Positions 27,441 to 35,631 of a stretch of DNA of 64,000 bases are shown piece after piece. A program made the position numbers and the translations under genes. Origin of the DNA: Pigmentiphaga sp. NML080357 (lineage in GTDB: Bacteria; Pseudomonadota; Gammaproteobacteria; Burkholderiales; Burkholderiaceae_B); NCBI RefSeq assembly GCF_002188465.1, contig NZ_NINW01000026.1:1-64000 (forward strand). Direction: 5' to 3'. A model generated the notes under the pieces. The model did no database searches, had not been told where the DNA came from, and saw only the letters and a program-made list of their open reading frames with translations. Position 1 is the first letter of the stretch. The number at the start of each line of letters is the position of its first letter.

Positions 27441-29270
27441 TCAATGTTCGGTGCCGAGGTAGGCGGCGCGCACCGCGGGGCTGGCGCGCACTTCGGCAGG
27501 CGTGCCTTCCATCAGGCGGGTGCCGAATTCCATCACCACGATGCGGTCGGCCACGCTCATCATCAGGTCCATGTCGTGCTCGACCAGCAGGATGCCCATG
27601 CCTTCGTCGCGCAGCTGGCGCAACACCTTGGCCAAGGCCTGCTTCTCGAAGTGACGCAATCCGGCCGCGGGTTCGTCCAGCAGCAGCACGGCCGGATCGC
27701 TGCACAGAGCGCGGGCGATTTCCATCAGGCGCTGCAGCCCCATCGCGAGATTGCCCGCGGGCTCGTGAAGGTGTTCGCCCAGGCCCACGCGCATGAGCTG
27801 AGCCTCGGCTTCCTTGAGCAGGCTGCGTTCCTGGGCGCGATCCAGCCGCAGCATGGAGCGCAGCGCTCCGGCGCCCCCGCGCAGGTGCGCGCCCAGGGCC
27901 ACGTTCTCGAGCACGCTCATGTCGGGAATCATCTTCACGTGCTGAAAGGTGCGTGCCAGGCCGCGGCTGGCAATGACGCGCGAGGGCAGGCCGTCCACGC
28001 GCTGGCCGTGCAAGCGGATCTCGCCCGCGGTGAGCGCGAGCACGCCGCTGAGCAGGTGGAAAGTGGTGGACTTGCCCGCGCCGTTGGGGCCGATCAGCCC
28101 GACGATGTCGCCCGCCCGGACCGCCAGGTCGACGTCGTTGACGGCGACCAGTCCGCCGAACTGGCGGCGCAGGCCCGTCCCTTCGAGCACGACCGCGCCG
28201 CGTCGGGGCTTGGGCCGCACCGGCAGGGGCGCGGCCTCGGCCCAGTCGCGCTTGCGGCGCGGGCGCGGGACCAGGCCGTCGAGGAATGACCAGATGCCTT
28301 GCCGCGCGTACTTCAGGACCAGGACCAGGATGATCCCGAAGGCGATGACCTCGAAGCTGCCGGTGCGCCCGAGCAGCGCCGGGATCCATACCTGCAACTG
28401 GTCTTCGATCAGCTTGACCGCCGCCGCGCCGGTGAGCGCGCCCCAGACCGAGCCCATGCCGCCCAGTACCGCCATGAACAGGTACTGGATGCCCATGTTC
28501 AGGCCGAAAGGCGAGGGATTTACGCTGCGCTGGAAGTGTGCGTACAGCCAGCCCGAGACCGCGGCGAACAGCGCCGCGAGCACGAAGACGCCGATCTTGT
28601 AGCGCAGGGTATGGACGCCCATGGCTTCGGCCATCACGCTGCCTTCGCGCAGCGCCCGGATGGCGCGCCCCGTGCGGGAGTCCAGCAGCCAGAGCGCGGC
28701 CAGCGTGGCGGCGAGCGCGAAGGCCCAGATGAGGTAGAACTGCGATCGCCCGGTATCGAATACCAGGGCGCCTATCGAGACGGGCGGAACGCCCATCAGG
28801 CCGTCGTACTTGCCGAGGAACTCGATGCTGCTCATGATGTAGAACAGCGCAAGCCCCCAGGCGATGGTGGCCACGGGCAGGTAGTGGCCGGACATGCGCA
28901 GCGTGAGCGGACCGATCAGCAGCGCCGCGCACGCGCTCACCGCCAGGCCCGCCAGCAATCCCAGCCATGGCGACAGGCCGTAGGTGGCGGTGAGCACCCC
29001 CGTGGCGTAGGCGCCTAGCCCCACGAACGCGGCCTGCCCGAACGAGGTCAGGCCGGCCATGCCGGTCAGCAGCACGACGCCCACCACGACGATGGCGTAC
29101 AGGCCGATGTAGTTGAGCTGGGTGATCCAGAACTCGGGGACCGGCAGCAGCGGCAGCGCCACGAGGGCGGCGACGAACAGCGCGAAGATCGCCGTGCGCG
29201 CCATGGAAGCGCCGGGCCGGCGCGCCGATTGCGCCGGCAGGGCGCGCAGCGTATCGGAGGTGGGCTTCAT
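27441..29270 (-). CDS. Fused LivM permease-LivG ATPase of a HAAT-type ABC transporter
   Basis: This is a single 609-residue protein. Residues 1-335 are a LivM permease with eight or nine helices (GLYAIVVVGVVLLTGMAGL, SFGQAAFVGLGAYATGV, MAVLGGMGSVWGALTGAA). A charged linker with PRPRRKRDW lies at about 335-360. Residues 365-609 are a LivG ATPase with Walker A GPNGAGKST, signature-region AMGLQRLMEIARAL, Walker B LLLDEPAAGL and VEHDMDLMM. Such permease-ATPase fusions occur in this family, but the genes are usually separate. Only one base separates its start from the livH stop. Confidence 0.93.
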   Translation of the reverse strand: MKPTSDTLRALPAQSARRPGASMARTAIFALFVAALVALPLLPVPEFWITQLNYIGLYAIVVVGVVLLTGMAGLTSFGQAAFVGLGAYATGVLTATYGLSPWLGLLAGLAVSACAALLIGPLTLRMSGHYLPVATIAWGLALFYIMSSIEFLGKYDGLMGVPPVSIGALVFDTGRSQFYLIWAFALAATLAALWLLDSRTGRAIRALREGSVMAEAMGVHTLRYKIGVFVLAALFAAVSGWLYAHFQRSVNPSPFGLNMGIQYLFMAVLGGMGSVWGALTGAAAVKLIEDQLQVWIPALLGRTGSFEVIAFGIILVLVLKYARQGIWSFLDGLVPRPRRKRDWAEAAPLPVRPKPRRGAVVLEGTGLRRQFGGLVAVNDVDLAVRAGDIVGLIGPNGAGKSTTFHLLSGVLALTAGEIRLHGQRVDGLPSRVIASRGLARTFQHVKMIPDMSVLENVALGAHLRGGAGALRSMLRLDRAQERSLLKEAEAQLMRVGLGEHLHEPAGNLAMGLQRLMEIARALCSDPAVLLLDEPAAGLRHFEKQALAKVLRQLRDEGMGILLVEHDMDLMMSVADRIVVMEFGTRLMEGTPAEVRASPAVRAAYLGTEH

Positions 29271-29271
29271 G

Positions 29272-30318
29272 CTAGTGTTCCTCGTGATGGGGCGTGTAGA
29301 GCGAGCGCCAGAGCAGCACAGGCAGGATCAGCGTGAACACGATGGCCTCCTTGAGCGAACTGGCCCAGAACGAGCCGAAGGACTCGGCCACGCCCAGCAG
29401 CAGCGCACCCACGGCGGTGGCCGGATAGCTGGCGAGCCCGCCGCCCACGGCGGCGATGAAGCCCTTCAGGCCGATCAGGAATCCGGAATCGTAGAAAACC
29501 GTCGTGGTCGAGCCGATCAGCAAGCCGGACAGCGCCCCGATAAAGGCCGCCATGGCGAAGGCCAGCTTGCCGGCGGAGTCGGCCGAGATCGCCAGCAGGC
29601 GCGCGCCGAGCCGGTTCACGGCGGTGGCGCGCAAGGCCTTGCCATACAGCGTGCGGCCGAAGAACAGGCGCAGCATCACCATCAGCAGGATGAAGACGAC
29701 GAAGATGCCGATGACCTGCCCCGAGAGATTGAGCGGCCCCAGCGCGTAGCGTGCGTCGACGAAGGGCGGGTTGCGGAAGCCCTCGGCGCCGAAGAAGAAC
29801 AGCGCCAGCCCGAGCAGTACGAAATGCACGCCGACGGACACGATGAGCAGCACCAGCACGCTGGCTTCGGCGATGGATTGGTAGACCAGCCGATAGGTCA
29901 ACGGCCCGAGCGGCGTAATGATGAGCAGCGTCAGCAGCCCCTGGGCCAGGATGGGCAGGCCGCGCGGCGCCGCCCAAATGGCCAGGGCCGCGATCAGGAT
30001 CGGCACGGCGAGCTGGCTCGCGGCCAGGCGGCAGATGGCCGCCGCGCGTCCTGCTGCGCGCGGGGCGCGCAGCAGGGCGTACAGGTCGAGCAGGAAGGCT
30101 GCCGCCGCGGCGACGAGCAGCAGCCATACCGTGCCGGGCACCTGGCCGGTCTGGAACAGGGCCAGGGTGAGCGCACCGAATGCGACGAACTCGCCCTGTG
30201 GGATGAACAGGATGCGCGTAACGGTGAAAATCAGGACAGTGGCGATGCCCAAGAGCGCGTAGATCGCGCCGTTGGTCAGGCCGTCCAGCGTCAAGACGCC
30301 GGCTATCGTCAAGTCCAT
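29272..30318 (-). CDS. livH: ABC transporter permease (LivH type)
   Basis: The protein has 348 residues with about eight helices. [20 protein letters not shown] and [16 protein letters not shown] open it, and the EAA-like loop region [24 protein letters not shown] lies before the last helices; [17 protein letters not shown] is typical of LivH. It pairs with the LivM half of the downstream fusion to form the membrane channel. The middle has a longer cytoplasmic insert ([17 protein letters not shown]) than in E. coli LivH. Confidence 0.93.
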   Translation of the reverse strand: MDLTIAGVLTLDGLTNGAIYALLGIATVLIFTVTRILFIPQGEFVAFGALTLALFQTGQVPGTVWLLLVAAAAAFLLDLYALLRAPRAAGRAAAICRLAASQLAVPILIAALAIWAAPRGLPILAQGLLTLLIITPLGPLTYRLVYQSIAEASVLVLLIVSVGVHFVLLGLALFFFGAEGFRNPPFVDARYALGPLNLSGQVIGIFVVFILLMVMLRLFFGRTLYGKALRATAVNRLGARLLAISADSAGKLAFAMAAFIGALSGLLIGSTTTVFYDSGFLIGLKGFIAAVGGGLASYPATAVGALLLGVAESFGSFWASSLKEAIVFTLILPVLLWRSLYTPHHEEH

Positions 30319-30378
30319 GGTGAGGCTCTTGGTCGAGGGTGGTGAGAGGCCGGCGCCCGCACGCCGGCCGCCGTGGGC

Positions 30379-31515
30379 TTATTGCTCGACCTTCCAGTCG
30401 CCGTTGACGACCTTCATGATCAAGCCGGTCTCCTTGGTGAAACCCCAGTGGTCCTGCGGCGTGTAGTTGATGATGCCTTGCGAGACCGGCGTCACGCCGC
30501 CGCTCTCGAGGGCTTCCTTGAGCGCGGCGCGGAACTCCGGCGTGCCGGGCTTGGCCTTTTTCAGCGCGGCGGGAACCGCCTTCTCGAGCAGGATGGCGGC
30601 ATCGTACATGTGGGCCGCGAACTGGTTGCGGGATCCCGCGCCGTGGATCTTCTCGTAGCGGGCGATGTAGTCCACGCCGAACTTCTTCGAGGGATGCGCA
30701 TCGGGCAACTGGTCGGCAACGGTGGCCGGCCCCGACACCACGTAGGCGCCTTCGACGTCCTTGCCGCCCACCCGCATGAGGTCGCGCGAAGCGGCCGAAT
30801 GGGTCTGGTAGATCTTGCCGCGATAGCCGCGATCGACCACCGCCTTGTGCGGCATCGCGGCGCCGCTGCCGGAGGCGGCGATCAGAATGGCGTCGGGATT
30901 GGCCGAGGTCAGCTTGAGCGCCTGCGCGGTCACGCTGGTGTCGGTGCGGGCGAAGCGCTCCGCGCCGATGACGCTGATGCCCGCCGCCTTGGCTTCCTTG
31001 GTGAAGTCGTTCAGCCAGCTCTCGCCATAGGTATCGGAATAGCCCAGGAAGCCCACGGTCTTCACGCCCAGCTTCTTCATGTGCGCGACGATGGGAATGG
31101 CCATCACGGCGTTGGATTGCGCCAGCCGGAACGACCATTCGTCCTTGCCCGGGGCGGTGACGATGGGCGAGGCCGCCAGCTGCACCGTCTTGGCCTGGGC
31201 CGCGACGTCGGACATGGCCAGGGCGACCGGCGTGGCGGCGGAGCCTACGATCAGGTCGACCTTGTCTTCCGAGACGAAGCGGCGCGCGTTCTTGACGCCG
31301 ATCGTGGGGTCGGAGGCATCGTCCAGGACGATGACGCGCAAGGGCTCGCCGGCGATGGACTTGGGCCAGAGCGCCAGGCCGTTGTTGCAGGGAATGCCCA
31401 GGCCGGACGCAGGGCCGGTCAGCGGCAGGCTGACGCCGATGGTGATCTCGGCTTGCGCGGCTGGCTGGAACAGCAGCGCGACGATGGCGGGAACGAGCAG
31501 TTTCCGAAAGTTCAT
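30379..31515 (-). CDS. Periplasmic binding protein of the aromatic-acid/branched-chain ABC transporter
   Basis: The protein has 378 residues, with a Sec signal peptide (1-22, ending AAQA) and a type I periplasmic-binding fold (ITIGVSLPLTGPASGLGIP, VGFLGYSDTYGESW, FAAHMYDAAILLEKAV). It is the solute receptor for the LivH/LivMG/LivF transporter encoded just downstream. In related operons such receptors bind p-coumarate, ferulate, cinnamate or benzoate-type acids, so an aryl-propanoid ligand is inferred from the neighbouring CoA ligase. It lies 76 bases after the thioesterase gene, a gap that may hold an internal promoter. Confidence 0.9.
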   Translation of the reverse strand: MNFRKLLVPAIVALLFQPAAQAEITIGVSLPLTGPASGLGIPCNNGLALWPKSIAGEPLRVIVLDDASDPTIGVKNARRFVSEDKVDLIVGSAATPVALAMSDVAAQAKTVQLAASPIVTAPGKDEWSFRLAQSNAVMAIPIVAHMKKLGVKTVGFLGYSDTYGESWLNDFTKEAKAAGISVIGAERFARTDTSVTAQALKLTSANPDAILIAASGSGAAMPHKAVVDRGYRGKIYQTHSAASRDLMRVGGKDVEGAYVVSGPATVADQLPDAHPSKKFGVDYIARYEKIHGAGSRNQFAAHMYDAAILLEKAVPAALKKAKPGTPEFRAALKEALESGGVTPVSQGIINYTPQDHWGFTKETGLIMKVVNGDWKVEQ

Positions 31516-31591
31516 GGTGTCTCCTCAGAGGGCTTCCAGGTGGCGGGGGCGCGTCTTGGCACGCCTTTGCGCCGGTTCGACTACGGGTGCT

Positions 31592-32005
31592 TCAACTGCA
31601 TAGCGCGCGGATGTCCTCGGGCACGGGAATGGCGTGGATCCGGCCATCTGTGCCTCGCTCGACGAACGCGCGTGTTTCGGTGCCTTCGCACAGCAGGCGC
31701 TCGCCCAGCATGACGCGGTGGCTGTGGACGAAGACCTTGTTGCGCCAGCTTTCGATGCGGGTATGCACGTCGATGGTGTCGCCATAGGTGGCCGGCGACG
31801 AAAAGCGCGTCTGGATCTCCAGTACGGGCGTGCCGACGATGCCGCGCGTGCGCTCCAGTTCGCGCCAGGGCGGCAGGCCGCAGGTGCGGAAGAAGTGCAG
31901 CGACGAGGCGTCCATCCAGCGCAGGAAGTTCGGAAAGAACACGATGCCGGCAGGATCGCAGTCGCCGAACTGCACTGTGACGGTATAGCGCGTGGAGCGG
32001 CTCAT
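31592..32005 (-). CDS. Acyl-CoA thioesterase, 4-hydroxybenzoyl-CoA thioesterase (hot-dog) family
   Basis: The protein has 137 residues. The motif FGDCDPAGIVFFPNFLRWMD near the N-terminus carries the catalytic Asp (D17), as in 4-hydroxybenzoyl-CoA thioesterase. The rest follows the single hot-dog pattern (ETRFSSPATYGDTI-like region, HSHRVMLGERLLCEG). It would hydrolyse an aryl-CoA to free acid and CoA. Its ATG is five bases after the SDR stop. Within the operon it may release the benzoyl-type product after side-chain shortening, or prevent CoA depletion. Confidence 0.87.
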   Translation of the reverse strand: MSRSTRYTVTVQFGDCDPAGIVFFPNFLRWMDASSLHFFRTCGLPPWRELERTRGIVGTPVLEIQTRFSSPATYGDTIDVHTRIESWRNKVFVHSHRVMLGERLLCEGTETRAFVERGTDGRIHAIPVPEDIRALCS

Positions 32006-32010
32006 GGCGG

Positions 32011-32772
32011 TCAGCGGGGAGGCATGCGCAGCGCGCCGTCCAGGCGAATGACTTCGCCGTTCAGGTAGGCGTTCTCGACGATGTGCGCCACCAGCGCGGC
32101 GAACTCGGGTGGCTGGCCCAGTCGCTTCGGGTACGGGACGGAAGCGCCCAGGCTGGCCTGGATGTCGGCGGGCAGCTCGTGCAGCAGCGGCGTATGGAAG
32201 AGGCCGGGGGCGATGGCCATGACGCGCACGCCGAACTGCGCGAGGTCGCGCGCCGCCGGCAGTGTCAGCGAAGCGATGCCGCCCTTGGAGGCCGCGTAGG
32301 CGGTCTGGCCCATCTGGCCGTCGTAGGCGGCGATGGACGTGGTGTTGACCACCACGCCGCGTTCGCCGTCCTCGAGGGCGTCCAGCGCGGTCATGTCGGC
32401 CGCCGCCAGGCGCAGGACGTTGAAGGTGCCCACCAGGTTGATCTGCACGATGCGGCTGAAGTCTTCCAGCGGCATCGGCCCTTGCTTGCCCACCACGCGA
32501 TGGGCGCCGCCGACGCCGGCGCAATTCACGAGTATCCGGGCCGGTCCGTGCTGCCGGCGGGCCTGTGCCAGTGCCTGTTGCACGCTCGAGGCGTCGGTCA
32601 CGTCGCACGACAGCGCGAGGCCGCCGATTTCGGCGGCGATGGCCTGGGCCTGCGCGGCGTTGCGGTCGAGCACGGCCACCTTGGCGCCGCGCTGCGCCAG
32701 CAGGCGCGCGCTCTGCGCGCCCAGCCCGGACGCGCCTCCGGTCACCAATGCGGCTTGGCCTTCGATCTTCAT
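32011..32772 (-). CDS. SDR-family dehydrogenase, 3-hydroxyacyl-CoA dehydrogenase type II-like
   Basis: The protein has 253 residues. The Rossmann motif TGGASGLG is followed by the NAD-specific acidic residue in VAVLDRN, NCAGVGGAHRVVGKQGPMPLEDF (an SDR core close to the HSD17B10/type II 3-hydroxyacyl-CoA dehydrogenases), the catalytic Ser in NTTSIAAYDG, and YAASKGG with Tyr and Lys. The YPKRLGQPPEFAALV end is also typical. It would oxidise a 3-hydroxy-3-arylpropionyl-CoA to the 3-keto ester. The ATG overlaps the ligase stop. Confidence 0.9.
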   Translation of the reverse strand: MKIEGQAALVTGGASGLGAQSARLLAQRGAKVAVLDRNAAQAQAIAAEIGGLALSCDVTDASSVQQALAQARRQHGPARILVNCAGVGGAHRVVGKQGPMPLEDFSRIVQINLVGTFNVLRLAAADMTALDALEDGERGVVVNTTSIAAYDGQMGQTAYAASKGGIASLTLPAARDLAQFGVRVMAIAPGLFHTPLLHELPADIQASLGASVPYPKRLGQPPEFAALVAHIVENAYLNGEVIRLDGALRMPPR

Positions 32773-34640
32773 GGCTGGCTCCTCGTGGACGGGCGGGCGA
32801 GAATGACGCGCGGGTCGGTGCCGGCATACATGAGATCGACCAGGTCGGCGCGGTGCCTGAGCACGTTGCGCTGGTTGATGGATCCCTTGTCGGTGGCCTC
32901 TCCGAGGTCGATGGAGGGCGGCGTCTCGAGCACCAGGGCGCGCGCCACCCGCGTGGCGCTGCCGGTGCCCGAGGCCCAGAGGCGGTCGACCAGCTCCTGG
33001 AACATCTCCCGCACCGCAGGCGCGGCCAGCACCCGCGCCGCGGGCGCGTCGGGGCCGGCGCCGGCAAGCTGGCGGCAGTCGGCCAGGCGCGGGAAGATCA
33101 GGATGCCGATGTCGTTGCGGTTGAGGCCGGCGATGACCACGTCCTGCACGTAGGGTTCGCCGGCGGCGATGATGCGCGCCCGCAGCGGCCCGGTGGAGAC
33201 GAAGGTGCCGGTGGAAAGCTTGAAGTCCTCGGAGATGCGCCCGTCGAAGGCCAGGCCGAGCTCCAGGCGCTCGGGGTCGATGGGGCGCGCCGCGTCGCCG
33301 GAGCGGAAGTAGCCTTCTTCGTCGAAGGATTCGGCGGTCTGTTCGGGCGCGCGCCAGTATCCCGGCGTTACCGTGGGACCGCGATAACGCACTTCGAGCT
33401 TGCCCTGCACCGGCACGAGCTTGACCTCGAGCCCCGGGGCGGGAAGCCCGATGACGCCGGAGTACACCAGGTCGGAATTGGCGCAGAGCGCGAAGGGCGA
33501 GGTCTCGGTCATGCCCAGGCCCGTCAGCATGCGGATGCGTTCTCCGCAGAGCCGCTGGGCCGCGAGGTCCAGCCGTTCCCATACCTGGGGCGACAGTCCC
33601 GCGCCGGAGAAGAAGAAGGCCTTGACCCGCGCCAGGAAGGTCCGGCCGAGCGTCTCGTCGCGCTCGATGGCGGAGACGATTTCCTCGAAGCCCTTGGGCA
33701 CGTTGAAATAGATGGTGGGCGATATCTCGCGCAGGTTGCGCAGCGTCTCGGCCATGCCCTGGGGCGTGGGCTTGCCCTCGTCGATGTAGAGCGTGCCGCC
33801 GTTGTAGAGCGCGATGCCGATGTTGTGGTTGCCGCCGAACGTATGGTTCCAGGGCAGCCAGTCCACCAGCACCGGCGGCTCTTCGGCCAGGAAGCGCAGG
33901 CACTGCACCAGCATCTGCTGGTTGGCGCACAGCATGCGCTGCGTATTGATGACGGCCTTGGGCAGCTGGGTCGAGCCCGAGGTGAACAGGAACTTGACGA
34001 TGGTGTCGGGCGTCACCCGCGCATGGGCGGCGTCGACCTCGGCGGTGGCGGGCGTGGCGAGCAGGTCGGCGAAGCGCGTCACGCGGCGTCCGGGGATCTC
34101 GCCGTGCACCGCGACGACGTCGACGTCGGCCGGCACCTTGGCCTGGATCGCGCGGGCATAGGCCTGGGCGTCGGAGACGAAGACCAGGCCGGGCGTCAGC
34201 ACCTTGAGCGTGTGCTCGAGCTTGGCGAAGTCCTGCGACACCAGCGAATAGGCGGCCGATATGGGGGCATAGGGAACGCCGGCCAGCATGGCGCCCAGCG
34301 CCGTCAGCAGGTGTTCCAGGTCGTTGTCGGACAGCACCACGATCGGCCGCTCCGGCGACAGTTCCCGGTCGATCAGGGCCTGGGCGATGGCGCGCGCCTT
34401 CTGCAAGGCCTCGCCGTAGCGCAGCTCGACCCACTCGCCGCCGCGGTTCCGCTTGGCGGCGAAGATGCGGTCCGGATACATGGCGGCCCAGTGCAGCAGG
34501 CAGTCCGTCAGGCGCTGCGGATAATGCCGCAGCGGTTCCGTTGAGCACAGGTGCAGCGTGCCGTCGGCCCGCTTCTCGATATGGGCGGCGAGCGAGCCGC
34601 CGCGCGAGGCCTGGCGGTAGGGAATGTGCGAGGTCGTCAT
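32769..34640 (-). CDS. fcs: Feruloyl-CoA synthetase-type aryl-propanoid CoA ligase
   Basis: The protein has 623 residues, usual for bacterial feruloyl-CoA synthetases. AMP-forming ligase motifs are FLFTSGSTQLPKAVINTQRM (P-loop A3), LVDWLPWNHTFGGNHN, LTGLGMTETSPFAL and RSGDAARPIDPERLELGLAFDGRISEDFKL, where the last stretch differs from classical acyl-CoA synthetases and is typical of this subfamily (parts quoted separately as regions). The reaction is hydroxycinnamate + ATP + CoA to the CoA thioester. The ATG overlaps the hydratase stop. Exact substrate (ferulate, coumarate, caffeate or a dihydro acid) is not decided by sequence. Confidence 0.9.
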   Translation of the reverse strand: MTTSHIPYRQASRGGSLAAHIEKRADGTLHLCSTEPLRHYPQRLTDCLLHWAAMYPDRIFAAKRNRGGEWVELRYGEALQKARAIAQALIDRELSPERPIVVLSDNDLEHLLTALGAMLAGVPYAPISAAYSLVSQDFAKLEHTLKVLTPGLVFVSDAQAYARAIQAKVPADVDVVAVHGEIPGRRVTRFADLLATPATAEVDAAHARVTPDTIVKFLFTSGSTQLPKAVINTQRMLCANQQMLVQCLRFLAEEPPVLVDWLPWNHTFGGNHNIGIALYNGGTLYIDEGKPTPQGMAETLRNLREISPTIYFNVPKGFEEIVSAIERDETLGRTFLARVKAFFFSGAGLSPQVWERLDLAAQRLCGERIRMLTGLGMTETSPFALCANSDLVYSGVIGLPAPGLEVKLVPVQGKLEVRYRGPTVTPGYWRAPEQTAESFDEEGYFRSGDAARPIDPERLELGLAFDGRISEDFKLSTGTFVSTGPLRARIIAAGEPYVQDVVIAGLNRNDIGILIFPRLADCRQLAGAGPDAPAARVLAAPAVREMFQELVDRLWASGTGSATRVARALVLETPPSIDLGEATDKGSINQRNVLRHRADLVDLMYAGTDPRVILARPSTRSQP

Positions 34641-35398
34641 GGCTTGCCCACCTTGCCGGCGCGCCCCTGCAGGAATGCTTCCAGCCGAGCCTTGGCGTCG
34701 ATGTCGCCTTGCGCGATGGCGGCCATGAGCGACTCGGTGAACAGGCCGTCGCTTTGCGACTGGTCGGCGATGCGGGGCAGGGCTTGCACGACCGCGTAGT
34801 TGCTCAGCGGCGCGTTGGCCGCGATGCGCGCGGCCAGCTCCTCGGCCTTGGCCAGTCCGGAACCGTCGGCAACCAGGTATTGCGAAAGGCCGGTCGCCAG
34901 GCCTTCCTGAGCATCGTAAACCCGGCCGGTGAGCATCATGTCCGCCATGCGGGCCACGCCGATCAGGCGCGAAATGCGCGCCGAGCCGCCTCCACCCACG
35001 AACAGGCCGCGCTGGCCTTCGGGCAGGCCGTAGAAGGCGTTCTGTTCGGCGATGCGGATGTGGCAGGCGCTGGCCAGTTCCAGTCCGCCGCCGATGACCG
35101 CGCCATGCAGCACGGCCACCACGGGCACCTTGCCGAACTGGATGTGTTCGAACGCCGCGTGCCAGCCCCGCGAGTGGACGATCCCCTCGGCCACGCTGCG
35201 CTGGCGCAGCTCGGACAGGTCCAGGCCGGCGCAGAAGTGCTCGCCTTCGCCCGTGAGGATGACCACGCGGACGTGTTCGGGAAGACTGATGAAAGCGGTG
35301 TGCAACTGGGCGATCAGTTCGTCGTTCAGCGCATTGCGTTTGCCTGGACGGGCGAGCGCGATGCGTGCGATCGGCCCGCTGGTATCGACGGACAACAA
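34637..35398 (-). CDS. Enoyl-CoA hydratase/isomerase family protein, first gene of the operon
   Basis: The protein has 253 residues of crotonase fold: ALARPGKRNALNDEL, oxyanion-hole strands GEHFCAGLDLSEL and HGAVIGGGLELASAC, then FYGLPEGQRGLFVGGGGSARI. The second catalytic region has Glu in GLPEGQ. The sequence is a general enoyl-CoA hydratase and lacks the features of the classical feruloyl-CoA hydratase/lyase, pointing to a beta-oxidation-like route. The start is a TTG at 35398 (a second TTG follows), chosen because GGAGA lies seven bases upstream on the minus strand; the ATG nearby is out of frame. Confidence 0.88.
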   Translation of the reverse strand: MLSVDTSGPIARIALARPGKRNALNDELIAQLHTAFISLPEHVRVVILTGEGEHFCAGLDLSELRQRSVAEGIVHSRGWHAAFEHIQFGKVPVVAVLHGAVIGGGLELASACHIRIAEQNAFYGLPEGQRGLFVGGGGSARISRLIGVARMADMMLTGRVYDAQEGLATGLSQYLVADGSGLAKAEELAARIAANAPLSNYAVVQALPRIADQSQSDGLFTESLMAAIAQGDIDAKARLEAFLQGRAGKVGKP

Positions 35399-35451
35399 GC
35401 TGTCTTCTCCACATGAGCTTGCCGGCCGAAGCCTGCAAGGTGTTTCTCGGT

Positions 35452-35474
35452 ATTAGTTATTAGTATGAACTAAT
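35452..35474 (-). promoter_or_regulatory. Nested palindrome, candidate MarR operator of the aryl-propanoid operon
   Basis: ATTAGT (35459-35464), four bases, ACTAAT (35469-35474) is a perfect inverted repeat. An additional ATTAGTT at 35452-35458 pairs with AACTAAT in a wider 7-9-7 repeat. It lies about 55 bases upstream of the TTG start of the first gene, in an A/T-rich patch of otherwise GC-rich DNA. Size and symmetry suit a MarR dimer, and a MarR gene closes the operon. The rest of 35475-35631 shows nothing definite. Confidence 0.6.
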
Positions 35475-35631
35475 TTTTTGTGGAGAGAGCTGGGGGTTAC
35501 CCTAGGGATGGTGGCGGATACGAAGAAGCCGCGCCAGGAACAGAGCACGGCTTCAGGTGACGAAATGATTAAGGAAAATAAACGTCGCGCGAGGCGGGAA
35601 GGGCGTGGCGGAATCGCGCGGGCCCGGGTCT

